NCBI GenBank assembly: GCA_036001065.1
Contig: DASYUQ010000003.1
Span: 1 to 47,735, forward strand
Source: Candidatus Methylomirabilota bacterium
Lineage (GTDB): Bacteria; Methylomirabilota; Methylomirabilia; Rokubacteriales; CSP1-6
Length of the DNA stretch: 47,735 nucleotides
Reading direction: 5' to 3'
Within the stretch, counting starts at the first letter, position 1, and the number at the start of each line of letters is the position of its first letter. The position numbers were made by a program, and so were the translations under genes. The notes under the pieces are model-generated. The model saw only the letters and a program-made list of their open reading frames with translations, searched no databases and was not told the DNA's origin. Of the stretch, positions 1 to 9,341 are shown one piece after another.

Positions 1-2
1 TC

Positions 3-116
3 TTCGCCGAGGACCTCGCCCACTCGCGCAAGCTCGAGTACCGGCGCTGGAGCCGGCGCGGCATCATCGACCGCTTTCTCGAGCTGCTGACCGCCCCGCT
101 CCGCGATCAGCTCTAG
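3..116 (+). CDS. Cardiolipin synthase / phospholipase D-like protein, C-terminal end (partial)
   Basis: Only the last 37 codons lie in the window and the start is off the left edge. The tail is rich in charged and aromatic residues, with a K-L-E-Y-R-R-W stretch followed by an amphipathic helix ending D-Q-L. This resembles the C-terminal extension after the second HKD motif of bacterial cardiolipin synthases, which join phosphatidylglycerol units at the membrane. The HKD motif itself is not in view, so the assignment rests on a short tail and is tentative. The TAG stop at 114-116 shares its TA with the target-site duplication of the mobile element that follows, so the insertion left the reading frame whole. 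Confidence 0.45.
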   Translation, partial: FAEDLAHSRKLEYRRWSRRGIIDRFLELLTAPLRDQL

Positions 117-199
117 TGCCGTTCCAACTTGTTGATACTAAATCTGTCCACGAACGACGTACACGGTGCCTTCCTAGGCGCGAATAGTTGGAACGGCAC
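116..199. mobile_element. 84-bp MITE-like element, tandem copy 1
   Basis: The element runs from GTGCCGTTCCAAC to its exact reverse complement GTTGGAACGGCAC and is flanked by TA at 114-115 and 200-201. It has no coding capacity. Terminal inverted repeats, TA duplication inside CTAG and small size are what is expected of a non-autonomous IS630/Tc1-mariner-like MITE; the family link is inference because no transposase is in the window. It abuts the TAG stop of the preceding gene. It differs from copy 2 at one base (T145 versus C231). Confidence 0.75.
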
Positions 200-201
200 T
201 A

Positions 202-285
202 GTGCCGTTCCAACTTGTTGATACTAAATCCGTCCACGAACGACGTACACGGTGCCTTCCTAGGCGCGAATAGTTGGAACGGCAC
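202..285. mobile_element. 84-bp MITE-like element, tandem copy 2
   Basis: This is a second copy with the same ends as copy 1 and a single internal base difference. It is flanked by TA at 200-201 (shared with copy 1) and at 286-287, giving an 86-bp period. The head-to-tail arrangement sharing one TA could come from insertion of one element beside another or from unequal exchange. The internal sequence contains CCTAGG but no open reading frame. Confidence 0.75.
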
Positions 286-298
286 TAGCCGAGCCGGG

Positions 299-420
299 TC
301 TGCCGGCTAATGGCGCGAGCTCGCTGCGGCCACTACTCGTCGTTTCGAGCGCCGGCGGAGCCGGCGCAATCCCCTTCCTGGGGGGCCTCGGAGGGGCCGT
401 CGAGGCCCCCTCCGACTGAA
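299..420. repeat. Two-hairpin intergenic repeat, copy R1
   Basis: A 65-base block at about 301-368 contains the hairpin GCGCCGGC-GGA-GCCGGCGC. A GC-rich linker with TTCCTGGGGGG follows, then a second hairpin of G and C runs at about 388-412. The block recurs in reverse orientation at 12755-12823 and in a shorter form at 21016-21094. It ends at the stop codon of the minus-strand gene at 421, so the second hairpin would form right after that stop in the mRNA and may protect or terminate the transcript. There is no T tract typical of an intrinsic terminator. Confidence 0.7.
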
Positions 421-678
421 TTAGAGGCGGTCGCGTGAAGGGATGGCCAGGCGGTACAGCGCCAGCACGACGACGGCGCCCACCACCGCCATGATGAAGC
501 CGGCGGCTTCGCCCTCACGATACAGGCCCATCACCCGGCCGAGCCAGCCGCCGAGCAGAGCCCCGACGACCCCGAGGACGATGGTCAGGATGATCCCTCC
601 CGGGTCCCGGCCCGGCATGATCAACTTCGCCACGATGCCAACGACGAGGCCAAAGACGATCCACAGCAGAATGTCCAT
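421..678 (-). CDS. GlsB/YeaQ/YmgE-family small membrane protein
   Basis: An 85-residue integral membrane protein with three hydrophobic helices (about residues 3-20, 27-48 and 58-78). Conserved family landmarks are visible: the G-x-x-A-K-x-I-M-P-G-R-D-P-G loop after helix 1 and the glycine-rich L-G-G-W-L-G segment in helix 2. The family (transglycosylase-associated protein, PF04226) is common as a stress-induced inner-membrane protein, but its molecular role is not established. The length matches the family. The upstream AAAGGAGTC on the minus strand is a good ribosome site for the ATG at 678. Its 3' end is immediately followed by repeat R1. Confidence 0.88.
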   Translation of the reverse strand: MDILLWIVFGLVVGIVAKLIMPGRDPGGIILTIVLGVVGALLGGWLGRVMGLYREGEAAGFIMAVVGAVVVLALYRLAIPSRDRL

Positions 679-758
679 CGTGGACTCCTTTCAGGGCACA
701 AGCATCCCCACACGATGGACGCCGCTGCACAGAAAATGCCAGGCAGGGGGTGCAAAAT

Positions 759-947
759 TTACTCGTCGCGCCGCTGCCACGCGGTGACGACGCGGGTGAC
801 CCCGAAGGCGGTGAGACCGACCAGCGGCACCGTGAGGACCCCGGGAAGAAGCGCTTCCTCGAAGGGCAGCGTCATCGCCGCCCGAAACGCCGCGACGCCC
901 AGGACGTTACACACGACGAAGAACGCGATCCACGCCGAGATCCGCAT
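759..947 (-). CDS. Small two-helix membrane protein of unknown function
   Basis: A 62-residue ORF predicting two transmembrane helices (about residues 4-22 and 33-52) and a short basic C-terminal tail (W-Q-R-R-D-E). I do not recognise a family. The hydrophobic pattern, the reading frame free of rare stretches and its place in the same orientation upstream of the GlsB-like gene make it plausible as a real gene rather than a shadow. The 80-base gap between the two has no strong hairpin, so they could share a transcript. No function is proposed. Confidence 0.55.
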   Translation of the reverse strand: MRISAWIAFFVVCNVLGVAAFRAAMTLPFEEALLPGVLTVPLVGLTAFGVTRVVTAWQRRDE

Positions 948-1067
948 CTGTCGCCGACCTCCGGAACCAGGATGGCAACACGCAGCCGGGGCATCCTACG
1001 CCATTCGCGCGGGGCTGAGAAGCCGAAAAACGCCGCGTCCGCGGTTGGCACGCACTTCGCTACGCGC

Positions 1068-1274
1068 ATGGGCATGAGCCTCTGCGCCTCGTGTGGTCTG
1101 CAGCTGACGGGAGACGCCGCGCTCTGCCCGCACCACCACTGCGTCTACGGCGACGACTGGGCGGTGGCCAATCGCATCATGTGCGATTTCTTCCACCGGG
1201 GAAAGGTGCCGCCGCGTCTGGTGCCGAGCGAGCGCGACGACGACCTCTGGGCGCACGGCGCCGAAGCCGCCTGA
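1068..1274 (+). CDS. Small zinc-ribbon-like protein, hypothetical
   Basis: A 68-residue protein with a C-A-S-C pair at residues 6-9 and a second pair in C-P-H-H-H-C at 21-26, which looks like a metal-binding knuckle. The rest is hydrophilic, ending H-G-A-E-A-A. The frame stays open far upstream, but the sequence before residue 1 looks like non-coding translation. I therefore take the ATG at 1068; the ATG at 1074 is equally possible and neither has a clear ribosome site. It converges on the radical SAM gene with only 12 bases between stops. Function unknown. Confidence 0.55.
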   Translation: MGMSLCASCGLQLTGDAALCPHHHCVYGDDWAVANRIMCDFFHRGKVPPRLVPSERDDDLWAHGAEAA

Positions 1275-1286
1275 GTCCTGCCGCCC

Positions 1287-2879
1287 TCACCCCGCCACCG
1301 CCGCGCGCGTCGTGGGCGCCACCGGCGCGTAGAAGGAGGACTCCCGCAGGCCCCGCGCACACTGCCGGGTGAACTCGATGAGGTGATGGCTCACGACGGC
1401 GGTGTGGATCACCTCCTCGATCCTCCCCGCGCGCAGCGCCGGCCACGCCATGCGCCAGAAGGTGCGGCGGTAGTCGCTGCGAATCCCGATCCGCCAGATC
1501 ACCCGCCCCAGCACCCCCAGACCCATGAGCACGTTCCCCCAGCTGGCGCGCCGGGGGTTCCGGGGAAAGGCCAGGCGCCGAGAGAACGTATGGGCGACGT
1601 TGTAGGCGAACCGCCCGTAGATGGCCTCCGGCTCGTAGGCCGCCGTGATGCAGCGCAACCACATGTCGAGCACCGCCTCGTAGTGGAGCCTGAAGACGAT
1701 GTTCGATTCACGGTCGCTCTCGGGCAAGATCCGACCCTCGGCCTCCAGCCGGCGCCACAGCGGCGTCTTGGGCAGCGCGTAGAGGATGTTGATGGTCAGC
1801 ATCGGGATCTGCGAGGCGCGGACGAACTCGATGATGTGATCGGCCGTCTGCGGCGTGTCGGTGTCCAGGCCGATGATGATGCCGGAGACGACCTCCATGC
1901 CGTAGTCGTTGATCCGCCGCACCGCGTCCAGGATGGGCATGCGGAGATTCTGATCCTTGGACATGAACCGGAGCGCCTGGGGCTCCGGCGTCTCGATGCC
2001 GCAGAAGATGGTGACGAAGCCGGCCTCGCGCATCAGCGCCAGCACCTTCTCGTTCTTGGCGATGTTCAGCGTCGCCTCGCAGGCGAAGCGCAGCGGATAG
2101 CGGTTGCGCATCTGCCAGTCGACGAGCGGGGGCAGCAGCTCGAGGGCGGCCTTCTGGTTGCCGATGAAGTTGTCGTCCACGAAGTAGACGGACGTGGCGC
2201 CGCCGGACGCGATCTGGTCCAGCTCGGCCAGGACTTGGGCGGGCGTCTTGAGCCGGGGGTTGCGCCCGTAGAGCGCGGGAATGTCGCAGAACTCGCACGT
2301 GTACGGACAGCCGCTCGAGAACTGGATGTTGGCGATGAAGTATTGCCGGAGCTGGATCATGTGGTACGCCGGCGTCGGGAAGTCCACCAGCGGCAGCCGC
2401 TGGGACGTCTCGAAACGGAGCGGGGTCCGGGGCCGTTCCTGGTGGGTGTCGACCCATTCGATCACCCGGTCGGTGGCGTCACCCAACTCGCCGATGTGGA
2501 GGATGTCGGCGTCCGGGTAGTACTCGGGGCACCCGGAGACCGAGGGGCCGCCGAGCACGACCGGCTTGCCGGCGGCATGCGCCCGCTGGATGACGTCGGC
2601 GATGAAGGGGCGCTGGACGTGCATGCCGGAGACGAACACGGCGTCGGCCCAGCGGAAGTCGCGCTCGCGCGCGGGGGCGGCGTTCTCATCGACGAAGCGC
2701 ACCTCCCAGGACGCGGGCAGGTAGTTGGCGATCACTAGGAGCCCCTGGGGCGGCATGAAGGCGCGCACGCGCGCGCCGAAGAGCGGATACGAGTACTGGA
2801 AGGTCCCGAACGATGGCGCGTACCGCGGGGACACGCAGAGAATCCGCCGGCGAGTCGCGGGAGCGTGGCGGGTGCGCAT
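1287..2879 (-). CDS. hpnP: B12-binding radical SAM protein, HpnP-like (hopanoid C-2 methylase candidate)
   Basis: A 530-residue protein. It has an N-terminal cobalamin-binding Rossmann region (about 13-150, including M-P-P-Q-G-L-L and G-G-P-S-V-S). A radical SAM core follows with the cluster motif C191-P-Y-T-C195-E-F-C198. The C-terminal region of about 150 residues resembles DUF4070. Several stretches (P-R-Y-A-P-S-F-G-T-F, the H-V-Q-R-P segment, G-R-N-P-R-L-K-T-P, the V-V-S-G-I-I-I-G-L-D-T-D segment and A-L-P-K-T-P-L-W) match what I remember of HpnP, which methylates hopanoids at C-2 using methylcobalamin and SAM. Start: the frame is open to 2960, but residues before the ATG at 2879 look non-coding. 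No other hopanoid gene (shc, hpnH) is in the window, so substrate is inferred from family alone. Confidence 0.7.
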   Translation of the reverse strand: MRTRHAPATRRRILCVSPRYAPSFGTFQYSYPLFGARVRAFMPPQGLLVIANYLPASWEVRFVDENAAPARERDFRWADAVFVSGMHVQRPFIADVIQRAHAAGKPVVLGGPSVSGCPEYYPDADILHIGELGDATDRVIEWVDTHQERPRTPLRFETSQRLPLVDFPTPAYHMIQLRQYFIANIQFSSGCPYTCEFCDIPALYGRNPRLKTPAQVLAELDQIASGGATSVYFVDDNFIGNQKAALELLPPLVDWQMRNRYPLRFACEATLNIAKNEKVLALMREAGFVTIFCGIETPEPQALRFMSKDQNLRMPILDAVRRINDYGMEVVSGIIIGLDTDTPQTADHIIEFVRASQIPMLTINILYALPKTPLWRRLEAEGRILPESDRESNIVFRLHYEAVLDMWLRCITAAYEPEAIYGRFAYNVAHTFSRRLAFPRNPRRASWGNVLMGLGVLGRVIWRIGIRSDYRRTFWRMAWPALRAGRIEEVIHTAVVSHHLIEFTRQCARGLRESSFYAPVAPTTRAAVAG

Positions 2880-2999
2880 GACGATCCGGCCACAGCATAG
2901 CGCATTCGGACGCCGCCGCGCGCTGACTCTGAGGGGCCGCATGGGCAAACTCCTTCCCATCGGCTAGAATCCCCCGCATACCCGAGGAGGACCCCGCGC

Positions 3000-3767
3000 A
3001 TGGAGCTTCGCGCCGTCAATGCCGTAGTGACCGGAGGCGCCTCCGGGCTCGGCCGCGCCACCGCCGCTCGACTCGTCGCCGCCGGGGGCCGGGTGGCGCT
3101 GCTCGACCTGCCGACCTCGCCGGGCGCGGACGTGGCGAAAGCGCTGGGCCCGGACGCCCTCTTCACGCCGGCGAACGTCACCAGCGGCGTCGAGGTCGGC
3201 GCCGCGCTCGACGTTCTCCGTGACCGGTTCGGCAGCCTCAACGTCCTCGTGAACTGCGCCGGCATCGGCACGGCCATGAAGACGCTCGGCAAGTCCGGAC
3301 CCGCCCGGCTCGACGACTTCGCGCGGGTGATCCAGGTCAATCTGATTGGGACGTTCAACTGCATCCGCCTGGCGGCGGCGATCATGGCGAAGAACGCGCC
3401 CACCCCGGAGGGCGAGCGCGGCATCGTCATCAACACCGCCTCCGTGGCCGCCTTCGACGGCCAGGTCGGCCAGGCCGCCTACTCGGCCTCGAAGGGCGGA
3501 ATCGTGGGCCTGACCCTGCCGGTGGCGCGCGACCTCGCCGAGCTGGGCATCCGCGTGGTGACGATCGCGCCCGGCATCTTCGACACGCCCCTGCTGGCAA
3601 CGCTGCCGGAGCCGGTCCGTGCCTCGCTGGCCCGGCAGGTGCCGTTCCCGCAGCGGCTGGGCCAGCCCGACGAGTACGCGGCGCTGGCGCTTCACGTCAT
3701 CGAGAACGTGATGCTGAACGGCGAGACGATCCGCCTCGACGGCGCGCTCCGGATGCAACCGCGCTGA
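3000..3767 (+). CDS. SDR-family dehydrogenase, type-2 3-hydroxyacyl-CoA dehydrogenase-like
   Basis: A 255-residue short-chain dehydrogenase with the nucleotide motif T-G-G-A-S-G-L-G near the N-terminus, the N-C-A-G motif near residue 90, and the catalytic Y-S-A-S-K. Segments such as [15 protein letters not shown] and [11 protein letters not shown] are characteristic of the HSD10 subgroup, which oxidises 3-hydroxyacyl-CoA and 3-hydroxy-2-methylbutyryl-CoA with NAD+. The site GAGGAGG just upstream supports the ATG at 3000. It is divergent from the radical SAM gene. Its last codons form part of the long inverted repeat that follows. Confidence 0.85.
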   Translation: MELRAVNAVVTGGASGLGRATAARLVAAGGRVALLDLPTSPGADVAKALGPDALFTPANVTSGVEVGAALDVLRDRFGSLNVLVNCAGIGTAMKTLGKSGPARLDDFARVIQVNLIGTFNCIRLAAAIMAKNAPTPEGERGIVINTASVAAFDGQVGQAAYSASKGGIVGLTLPVARDLAELGIRVVTIAPGIFDTPLLATLPEPVRASLARQVPFPQRLGQPDEYAALALHVIENVMLNGETIRLDGALRMQPR

Positions 3768-3990
3768 GATGTTCTCATCGGGCGGCAGGGCATGAGCGGG
3801 TCCTGTCGGGGTCGCGCCCCCGCTCCGGCATCGCCGTCGGCGGCTTGCGTGGCGGGCGGAGCGAATCGGCGCGCTCTCCGCGGCGTGAATTCCTCCACGT
3901 CTGGCGCGAGGCGCCACGAGCTGCTGGCGGAGCGGAGGCACTCCCCCGCCACCCGCTGCTGCCCTGCCGCCGGATGAAAAGATCTCGCAC
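3757..3990. repeat. Long imperfect inverted repeat (fold-back element)
   Basis: The left arm near 3771-3792 (TTCTCATCGGGCGGCAGGGC) is repeated in reverse complement near 3958-3980 (TTTTCATCCGGCGGCAGGGC). Similarity between the arms continues inwards for several tens of bases (shared blocks AGCGGGT and CCGCTCCG) and outwards, more weakly, into the ends of both flanking genes. The whole 200-base gap can fold on itself. The right arm carries the ATG of the next gene. It could be a decayed fold-back mobile element or a structured leader; no TA flank is visible. Confidence 0.55.
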
Positions 3991-4654
3991 GGTCTTCGAG
4001 GCGCGCTCGTCTCTGTTGGGGCGCATCCGGGTCATCGACCACGGCGCCGAGCGCCGCCTGATGGTCAGCGGGGAAACCCTGTCCGTGTACCCGCTGAACG
4101 GCGACTGGTCGCGCGTCCGCCGCGAGTACTGGTGGCACGCCGTCGCCGCGGTCGACCTGCCGCCCGCACCCGCGGTGCTGCTGGTGGGGCTGGGCGGCGG
4201 CACCCAGGTCCACGTGCTCGAGCAGCTGAGGCGCCCACGGCAGCTGACCATCATCGAGCGCGATCCGACGATCCTGCGCATCGCGCAGCGATGGTTCGGC
4301 CTCCAGGCGCGCGGCGGGATTGAGTTCCTCTGCGGCGACGCCGACGTGATCGCCCCCTGGCTCGCCCGGGCCCGGCGCCGCTTCGACTTCATCATGGAGG
4401 ATGTCGGCTATGCGGACGACGTCGCGCGCTCCCTGCCGCTGGCGCGCGTCCTCGCCCGGCTCGTCTCCCCGCGCGGCGTCCTGGTGATCAACCGCCATCG
4501 CAGGGGTGACGCCCAGCGGCTGGCCGACACGCTGCGGGCGCTCTTCGCCGCGGTGTGGCTGCGTCGGGTGCGACGCGAGGCCGAGAACGTGCTGGTGTGC
4601 TGCGCCCGGCCGCGGCGATCCGACCCGTCCGGCCCCCCCGAGCGGTCCGGCCGG

Positions 4655-4669
<15 letters not shown>
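3974..4669 (+). CDS. Spermidine synthase-like methyltransferase-fold protein
   Basis: A 231-residue protein with the SAM/dcSAM-binding motif G-L-G-G-G-T-Q, an acidic residue ending beta-2 (I-I-E-R-D) and a later F-I-M-E-D-V-G strand, as in PF01564 spermidine synthases and their fused relatives. It is shorter than true SpeE (about 280), and the partner speD is not nearby. It may therefore be a spermidine-synthase-fold methyltransferase rather than an aminopropyltransferase. The ATG at 3974 lies within the right arm of the inverted repeat 3757-3990 with only a weak ribosome site, so expression may depend on that structure. The 3' end overlaps convergent ettA by 15 bases. Confidence 0.65.
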
Positions 4670-6334
<1,665 letters not shown>

Positions 6335-6348
6335 CTACGCCGCTCCCG

Positions 6349-6843
6349 TCATAGGCTCGCCTCGGACGGCGGGGCCCCAGCCCCGCGACGTCCTGCGGCT
6401 CGCACTCCCGTCAAGCGCCGGTGCTCTGGCATCATGCAGCGATCCTGCACCACCCGGATCCCGGCGCGGGCCAGCCGCTCGGCGGCCTCGTCGTTGCGGA
6501 GGCCGAGCTGGAACCACACCGCCGCCGGCCGCCAGGGCAGCGCCAGAATCTCCGCGGCGTGGCCCGGCAGGTACTGGGGCCGCCGGAAGATCTCGATGAC
6601 GTCCGCCAGCTCGTCCAGATCCCCGAGCGTCGCCACGACGGGCACGTCGAAGAGGCGCCGACCGGTGATCGTCGGATTGACGGGCCGGATGCGGTACCCC
6701 TGCCGCGCGAGATAGGCCGGCACGTAATAGGCGGGCTCGCCGGCGCCCGCGTTGGCGCCCACCACGGCGATGGTCTTGGCCGCGCGCAGGATGGATCGCA
6801 GGTCGTCGTCGCCGGTGATCAGCTTCTCTCTCCAGCCGCCCAT
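6349..6843 (-). CDS. CoA-binding protein (YccU-like)
   Basis: A 164-residue protein with a Rossmann CoA-binding fold: strand and turn A-V-V-G-A-N-A-G near residue 30, P-V-N-P-T-I-T-G-R at about 60, and D-V-I-E-I-F-R-R-P. It ends with the conserved V-V-Q-D-R-C-M-M-P-E-H near residue 145, which is typical of stand-alone PF13380 proteins. The family resembles the N-terminal part of succinyl-CoA synthetase alpha; the physiological role is unclear. The ATG at 6843 is chosen over the longer frame because the family begins a few residues before the first strand. It follows rnd by 13 bases and is probably its operon partner. Confidence 0.85.
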   Translation of the reverse strand: MGGWREKLITGDDDLRSILRAAKTIAVVGANAGAGEPAYYVPAYLARQGYRIRPVNPTITGRRLFDVPVVATLGDLDELADVIEIFRRPQYLPGHAAEILALPWRPAAVWFQLGLRNDEAAERLARAGIRVVQDRCMMPEHRRLTGVRAAGRRGAGAPPSEASL

Positions 6844-6856
6844 GGACAGGACGTTC

Positions 6857-7999
6857 TCACGCCCTCGCGACCGCCGCAAGGATCTGATCGCCGAGCACCT
6901 CCACGCGCCAGCGCCGCAGCCCGTCGACCCGCGCCAGCTCCGCGCGGTCGCGCGGCGCCGCCTCGGCGATGGGACGGATCAGACGGTTGGGCAGCAGCAC
7001 GCCGGGGTCGAGCCCGAAGCGCGGAGCGGCCTCCGCGCGCCACCCGCGGAGGGCCTCGATCCGCCGGCGGACGCCGCCGGGCACCGACGGCGGACGAGGC
7101 GGGCGTGTCAGGACGGGCAACGCGTCGTCGGGCAGGGCCCGGGCGCGCGCGGTGGCGTCCAGGATCGCCTCGCCCCAGCGGGCGATCACGCGCGGCGTAC
7201 AGCCGGGGAGGCCGCCGAGCGCGGCGACGTCGCCGGGGGCGGCCTGGGCGATGGCCACCAGCGTGGCGTCGGAAAGAATCTTGAACGGCGGCCGATCGGC
7301 GGCCAGGGCGAGCCGCTCCCGGGTCTCGTGGAGATTCTTCAAAATGGCGAGACCGCGCGGCGTCAGGTCGCGGGCACCCTTGAGCCAGGCGTAAGCCTCG
7401 GGGTCCGGCCTGCGCTCCGCCGGCGACTCCGCCGCCAGCGCGGCGCACTCTTCCTCCACCCAGGCGCGCCGTCCCAGTCGCTCCAGCTCCTGCACCAGGC
7501 GATCCTTGAGGGCGAGCAGGTGCTGGACGTCGGCGACCGCGTAGCGCTCCTGGGCCTCCGTGAGCGGCCGCAGCGACCAGTCGTCCTTTTGGCGCGAGGG
7601 TGGCAGCTCCACGCCCAGATACTCGCGCAGAAGCACGTCGAGGCCGAGGGCGCGGCCGCCCAGGAAGCGCGCCGCCAGCGAGGTGTCGAAGATCGCGCCG
7701 AAGACGAACCGGAAGCGGCGCTTGAGGTGGGCGAGGTCGTTGTCGCCCGCGTGCAGGACGACCAGGGGCGACGGCCCCGCGAAGAGCGGCGCCAGCGCGG
7801 ACAGATCGGCGATCGCCAGCGGGTCGACCAGCCAGGCCTCCCCCGTGCGATCGCCGATCTGGATCAGGGCCAGACGCTCGGGGTAGTGGTGCAGGCTGTC
7901 GCCCTCGGTGTCGACAGCGATTTCGGACGACTCGCGCAGGCGTCGCGCGAGGCGCTCGAGGTCGGACCCCGTCCGGATCCAGAGTGGCGCGGCGGTCAG
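6857..7999 (-). CDS. rnd: Ribonuclease D, probable CTG start
   Basis: A 380-residue protein with a DEDDy 3'-5' exonuclease domain. Exo I is V-D-T-E-G-D-S (D and E near residues 31-33), Exo II is H-A-G-D-N-D, and Exo III is Y-A-V-A-D-V-Q with the catalytic Tyr and Asp. Two HRDC-like helical domains follow. RNase D trims the 3' ends of tRNA and other stable RNAs. In this frame there is no ATG, GTG or TTG between the upstream SDR and Exo I. The only sensible start is CTG at 7999-7997, which overlaps the TGA stop of that SDR (CTGA), consistent with translational coupling. The length agrees with the family (about 370-390). Confidence 0.85.
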   Translation of the reverse strand: MTAAPLWIRTGSDLERLARRLRESSEIAVDTEGDSLHHYPERLALIQIGDRTGEAWLVDPLAIADLSALAPLFAGPSPLVVLHAGDNDLAHLKRRFRFVFGAIFDTSLAARFLGGRALGLDVLLREYLGVELPPSRQKDDWSLRPLTEAQERYAVADVQHLLALKDRLVQELERLGRRAWVEEECAALAAESPAERRPDPEAYAWLKGARDLTPRGLAILKNLHETRERLALAADRPPFKILSDATLVAIAQAAPGDVAALGGLPGCTPRVIARWGEAILDATARARALPDDALPVLTRPPRPPSVPGGVRRRIEALRGWRAEAAPRFGLDPGVLLPNRLIRPIAEAAPRDRAELARVDGLRRWRVEVLGDQILAAVARA

Positions 8000-8805
8000 G
8001 TCTCTTGGGAAAGGACGGCCTGCTCGAGCCGCTGGAAGCGGCGCCGGAGCGGCTCCAGGCCTTCCTCGTGGGTGATGACGTAGAGCCGGTTCTCGCGGAC
8101 GGCGGCGATCGCCATCGCGGCCACGGTCTCGGGCGCCAGCGTGCGCCCCATCAGGTCGACCGGCTCGGCGGCGCCCGGCGCCTCGTTGCGGAGGGCCGGC
8201 GGCCGGTTCCGCTCGCTGGCGCTGATCTGCGTCGCCACGCCCATGGGGCAGAGGACGGAGACGCCGATGCCGTAGGACCGGAGGTCCTTGGCCAGCGTCT
8301 CGGAGAGACCCACGACGGCATACTTGGAGGCGTTGTAGACGCCGAGGCCCTGGCTGGCGACCAGCCCCGCCATCGACGCGGTGTTGAGGATGTGGCCTCC
8401 CTCGCCCTGGGCGATCATACGAGGCAGGAACGCCTCGAGGCCGTGGATGACGCCCCAGAGGTTGACGGCGAGGACCCACTGCCAGTCACGGTGGGTCGCG
8501 GCCTCGAGACCGCCCCAGACGGCCACGCCCGCATTGTTGCAGAGGATGTGAACGCGCCCGAAGGCGCCCACGGCACGGTCGGCGAGCGCCTGCACCTGCG
8601 CGCGATCGCTGACGTCGGCGCGAACGGCGAGTGCTTGGCCGCCGCGCGAGCGGATCGCCTCCACGGTGGCGGCCATCCCACGCTCGTCGAGATCCGCGAC
8701 GACGACCCTGACGCCCTCCCCCGCGAGGCCCGCAGCGAGCGCGCGGCCGATGCCGCTGGCGCCGCCGGTGACGACGCCGACCTTGCCCCTGAGCGGTTCG
8801 ACCAG
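7996..8805 (-). CDS. SDR-family oxidoreductase, probable CTG start
   Basis: A 269-residue short-chain dehydrogenase: [10 protein letters not shown] (NAD(P) binding), N-N-A-G in the middle, the catalytic Ser in L-N-T-A-S-M and Y-N-A-S-K. An internal ATG at 8676 would delete the first nucleotide-binding strand, so the true start lies upstream. The only candidate start codon in frame there is CTG at 8805-8803, preceded at a good distance by GAGGAGGG. Substrate cannot be told from the sequence. It lies downstream of the receiver protein and is coupled to rnd. Confidence 0.82.
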   Translation of the reverse strand: MVEPLRGKVGVVTGGASGIGRALAAGLAGEGVRVVVADLDERGMAATVEAIRSRGGQALAVRADVSDRAQVQALADRAVGAFGRVHILCNNAGVAVWGGLEAATHRDWQWVLAVNLWGVIHGLEAFLPRMIAQGEGGHILNTASMAGLVASQGLGVYNASKYAVVGLSETLAKDLRSYGIGVSVLCPMGVATQISASERNRPPALRNEAPGAAEPVDLMGRTLAPETVAAMAIAAVRENRLYVITHEEGLEPLRRRFQRLEQAVLSQET

Positions 8806-8841
8806 GATCCCTCCTCGCTCGTCCCGTCGTCCGAGCGCGGC

Positions 8842-9234
8842 TCAGTTCGCGCGGCGGGACGTGCCCTCCAGCAGGGGTCGGAGCACCGTCTCCAGGCGAT
8901 CCATGTCCGCCGGCTTGCGCAGAAAGGCGATGAAGCCCGCCGCCTCGGCCCTGAGTAAGGTATCCGGGCTCATGTCGCCGGTCAACGCGACGATGGGCAC
9001 GGCGGCGCCGGACGGCAGCTCGCGCAGTCGCTCGGCGAAATCGAACCCTCCCATGCCCCGCAGACGCAGGTCGAGCAGCACCACGCTGGGCCGGGTCCGC
9101 CGGGCCAGCTCGAGCCCGGTCTCGCCCGATTCCGTCATCACTACGCGCGCCTCGGGAAAGAGCGTGGTGAGGTACTCGCCGAGGGCGTGGCGGGTATCGG
9201 CGTCATCCTCGACGATGAGGATCGAGCGCATCAC
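8842..9234 (-). CDS. Single-domain response regulator (receiver only)
   Basis: A 130-residue CheY-like receiver domain: acidic pair E-D-D at 9-11, phosphoacceptor D55 in L-L-D-L, Thr of A-L-T-G, and Lys of L-R-K-P near residue 108. There is no output domain, so it must act by protein contact or relay phosphate to another protein. No histidine kinase is next to it. It is divergent from ridA with a 107-base gap that probably holds both promoters. The SDR gene begins 36 bases downstream on the same strand. Confidence 0.9.
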   Translation of the reverse strand: MMRSILIVEDDADTRHALGEYLTTLFPEARVVMTESGETGLELARRTRPSVVLLDLRLRGMGGFDFAERLRELPSGAAVPIVALTGDMSPDTLLRAEAAGFIAFLRKPADMDRLETVLRPLLEGTSRRAN

Positions 9235-9341
9235 CTCTGAGTGTACTCCGCCACGCCAGCCCGCTGATGCGCTGCGTCAGCGACGGGGGCCGCGTGCCGA
9301 GGGCGGCATGGTAGGATGCGCCCGCCAGTCCGAGGGAGGTC

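Noticed and set aside
115-287. Possible CRISPR array
   Set aside because: There are only two units of 86 bp with no unique spacers, and each unit has terminal inverted repeats and TA flanks, so it is a tandem mobile element.
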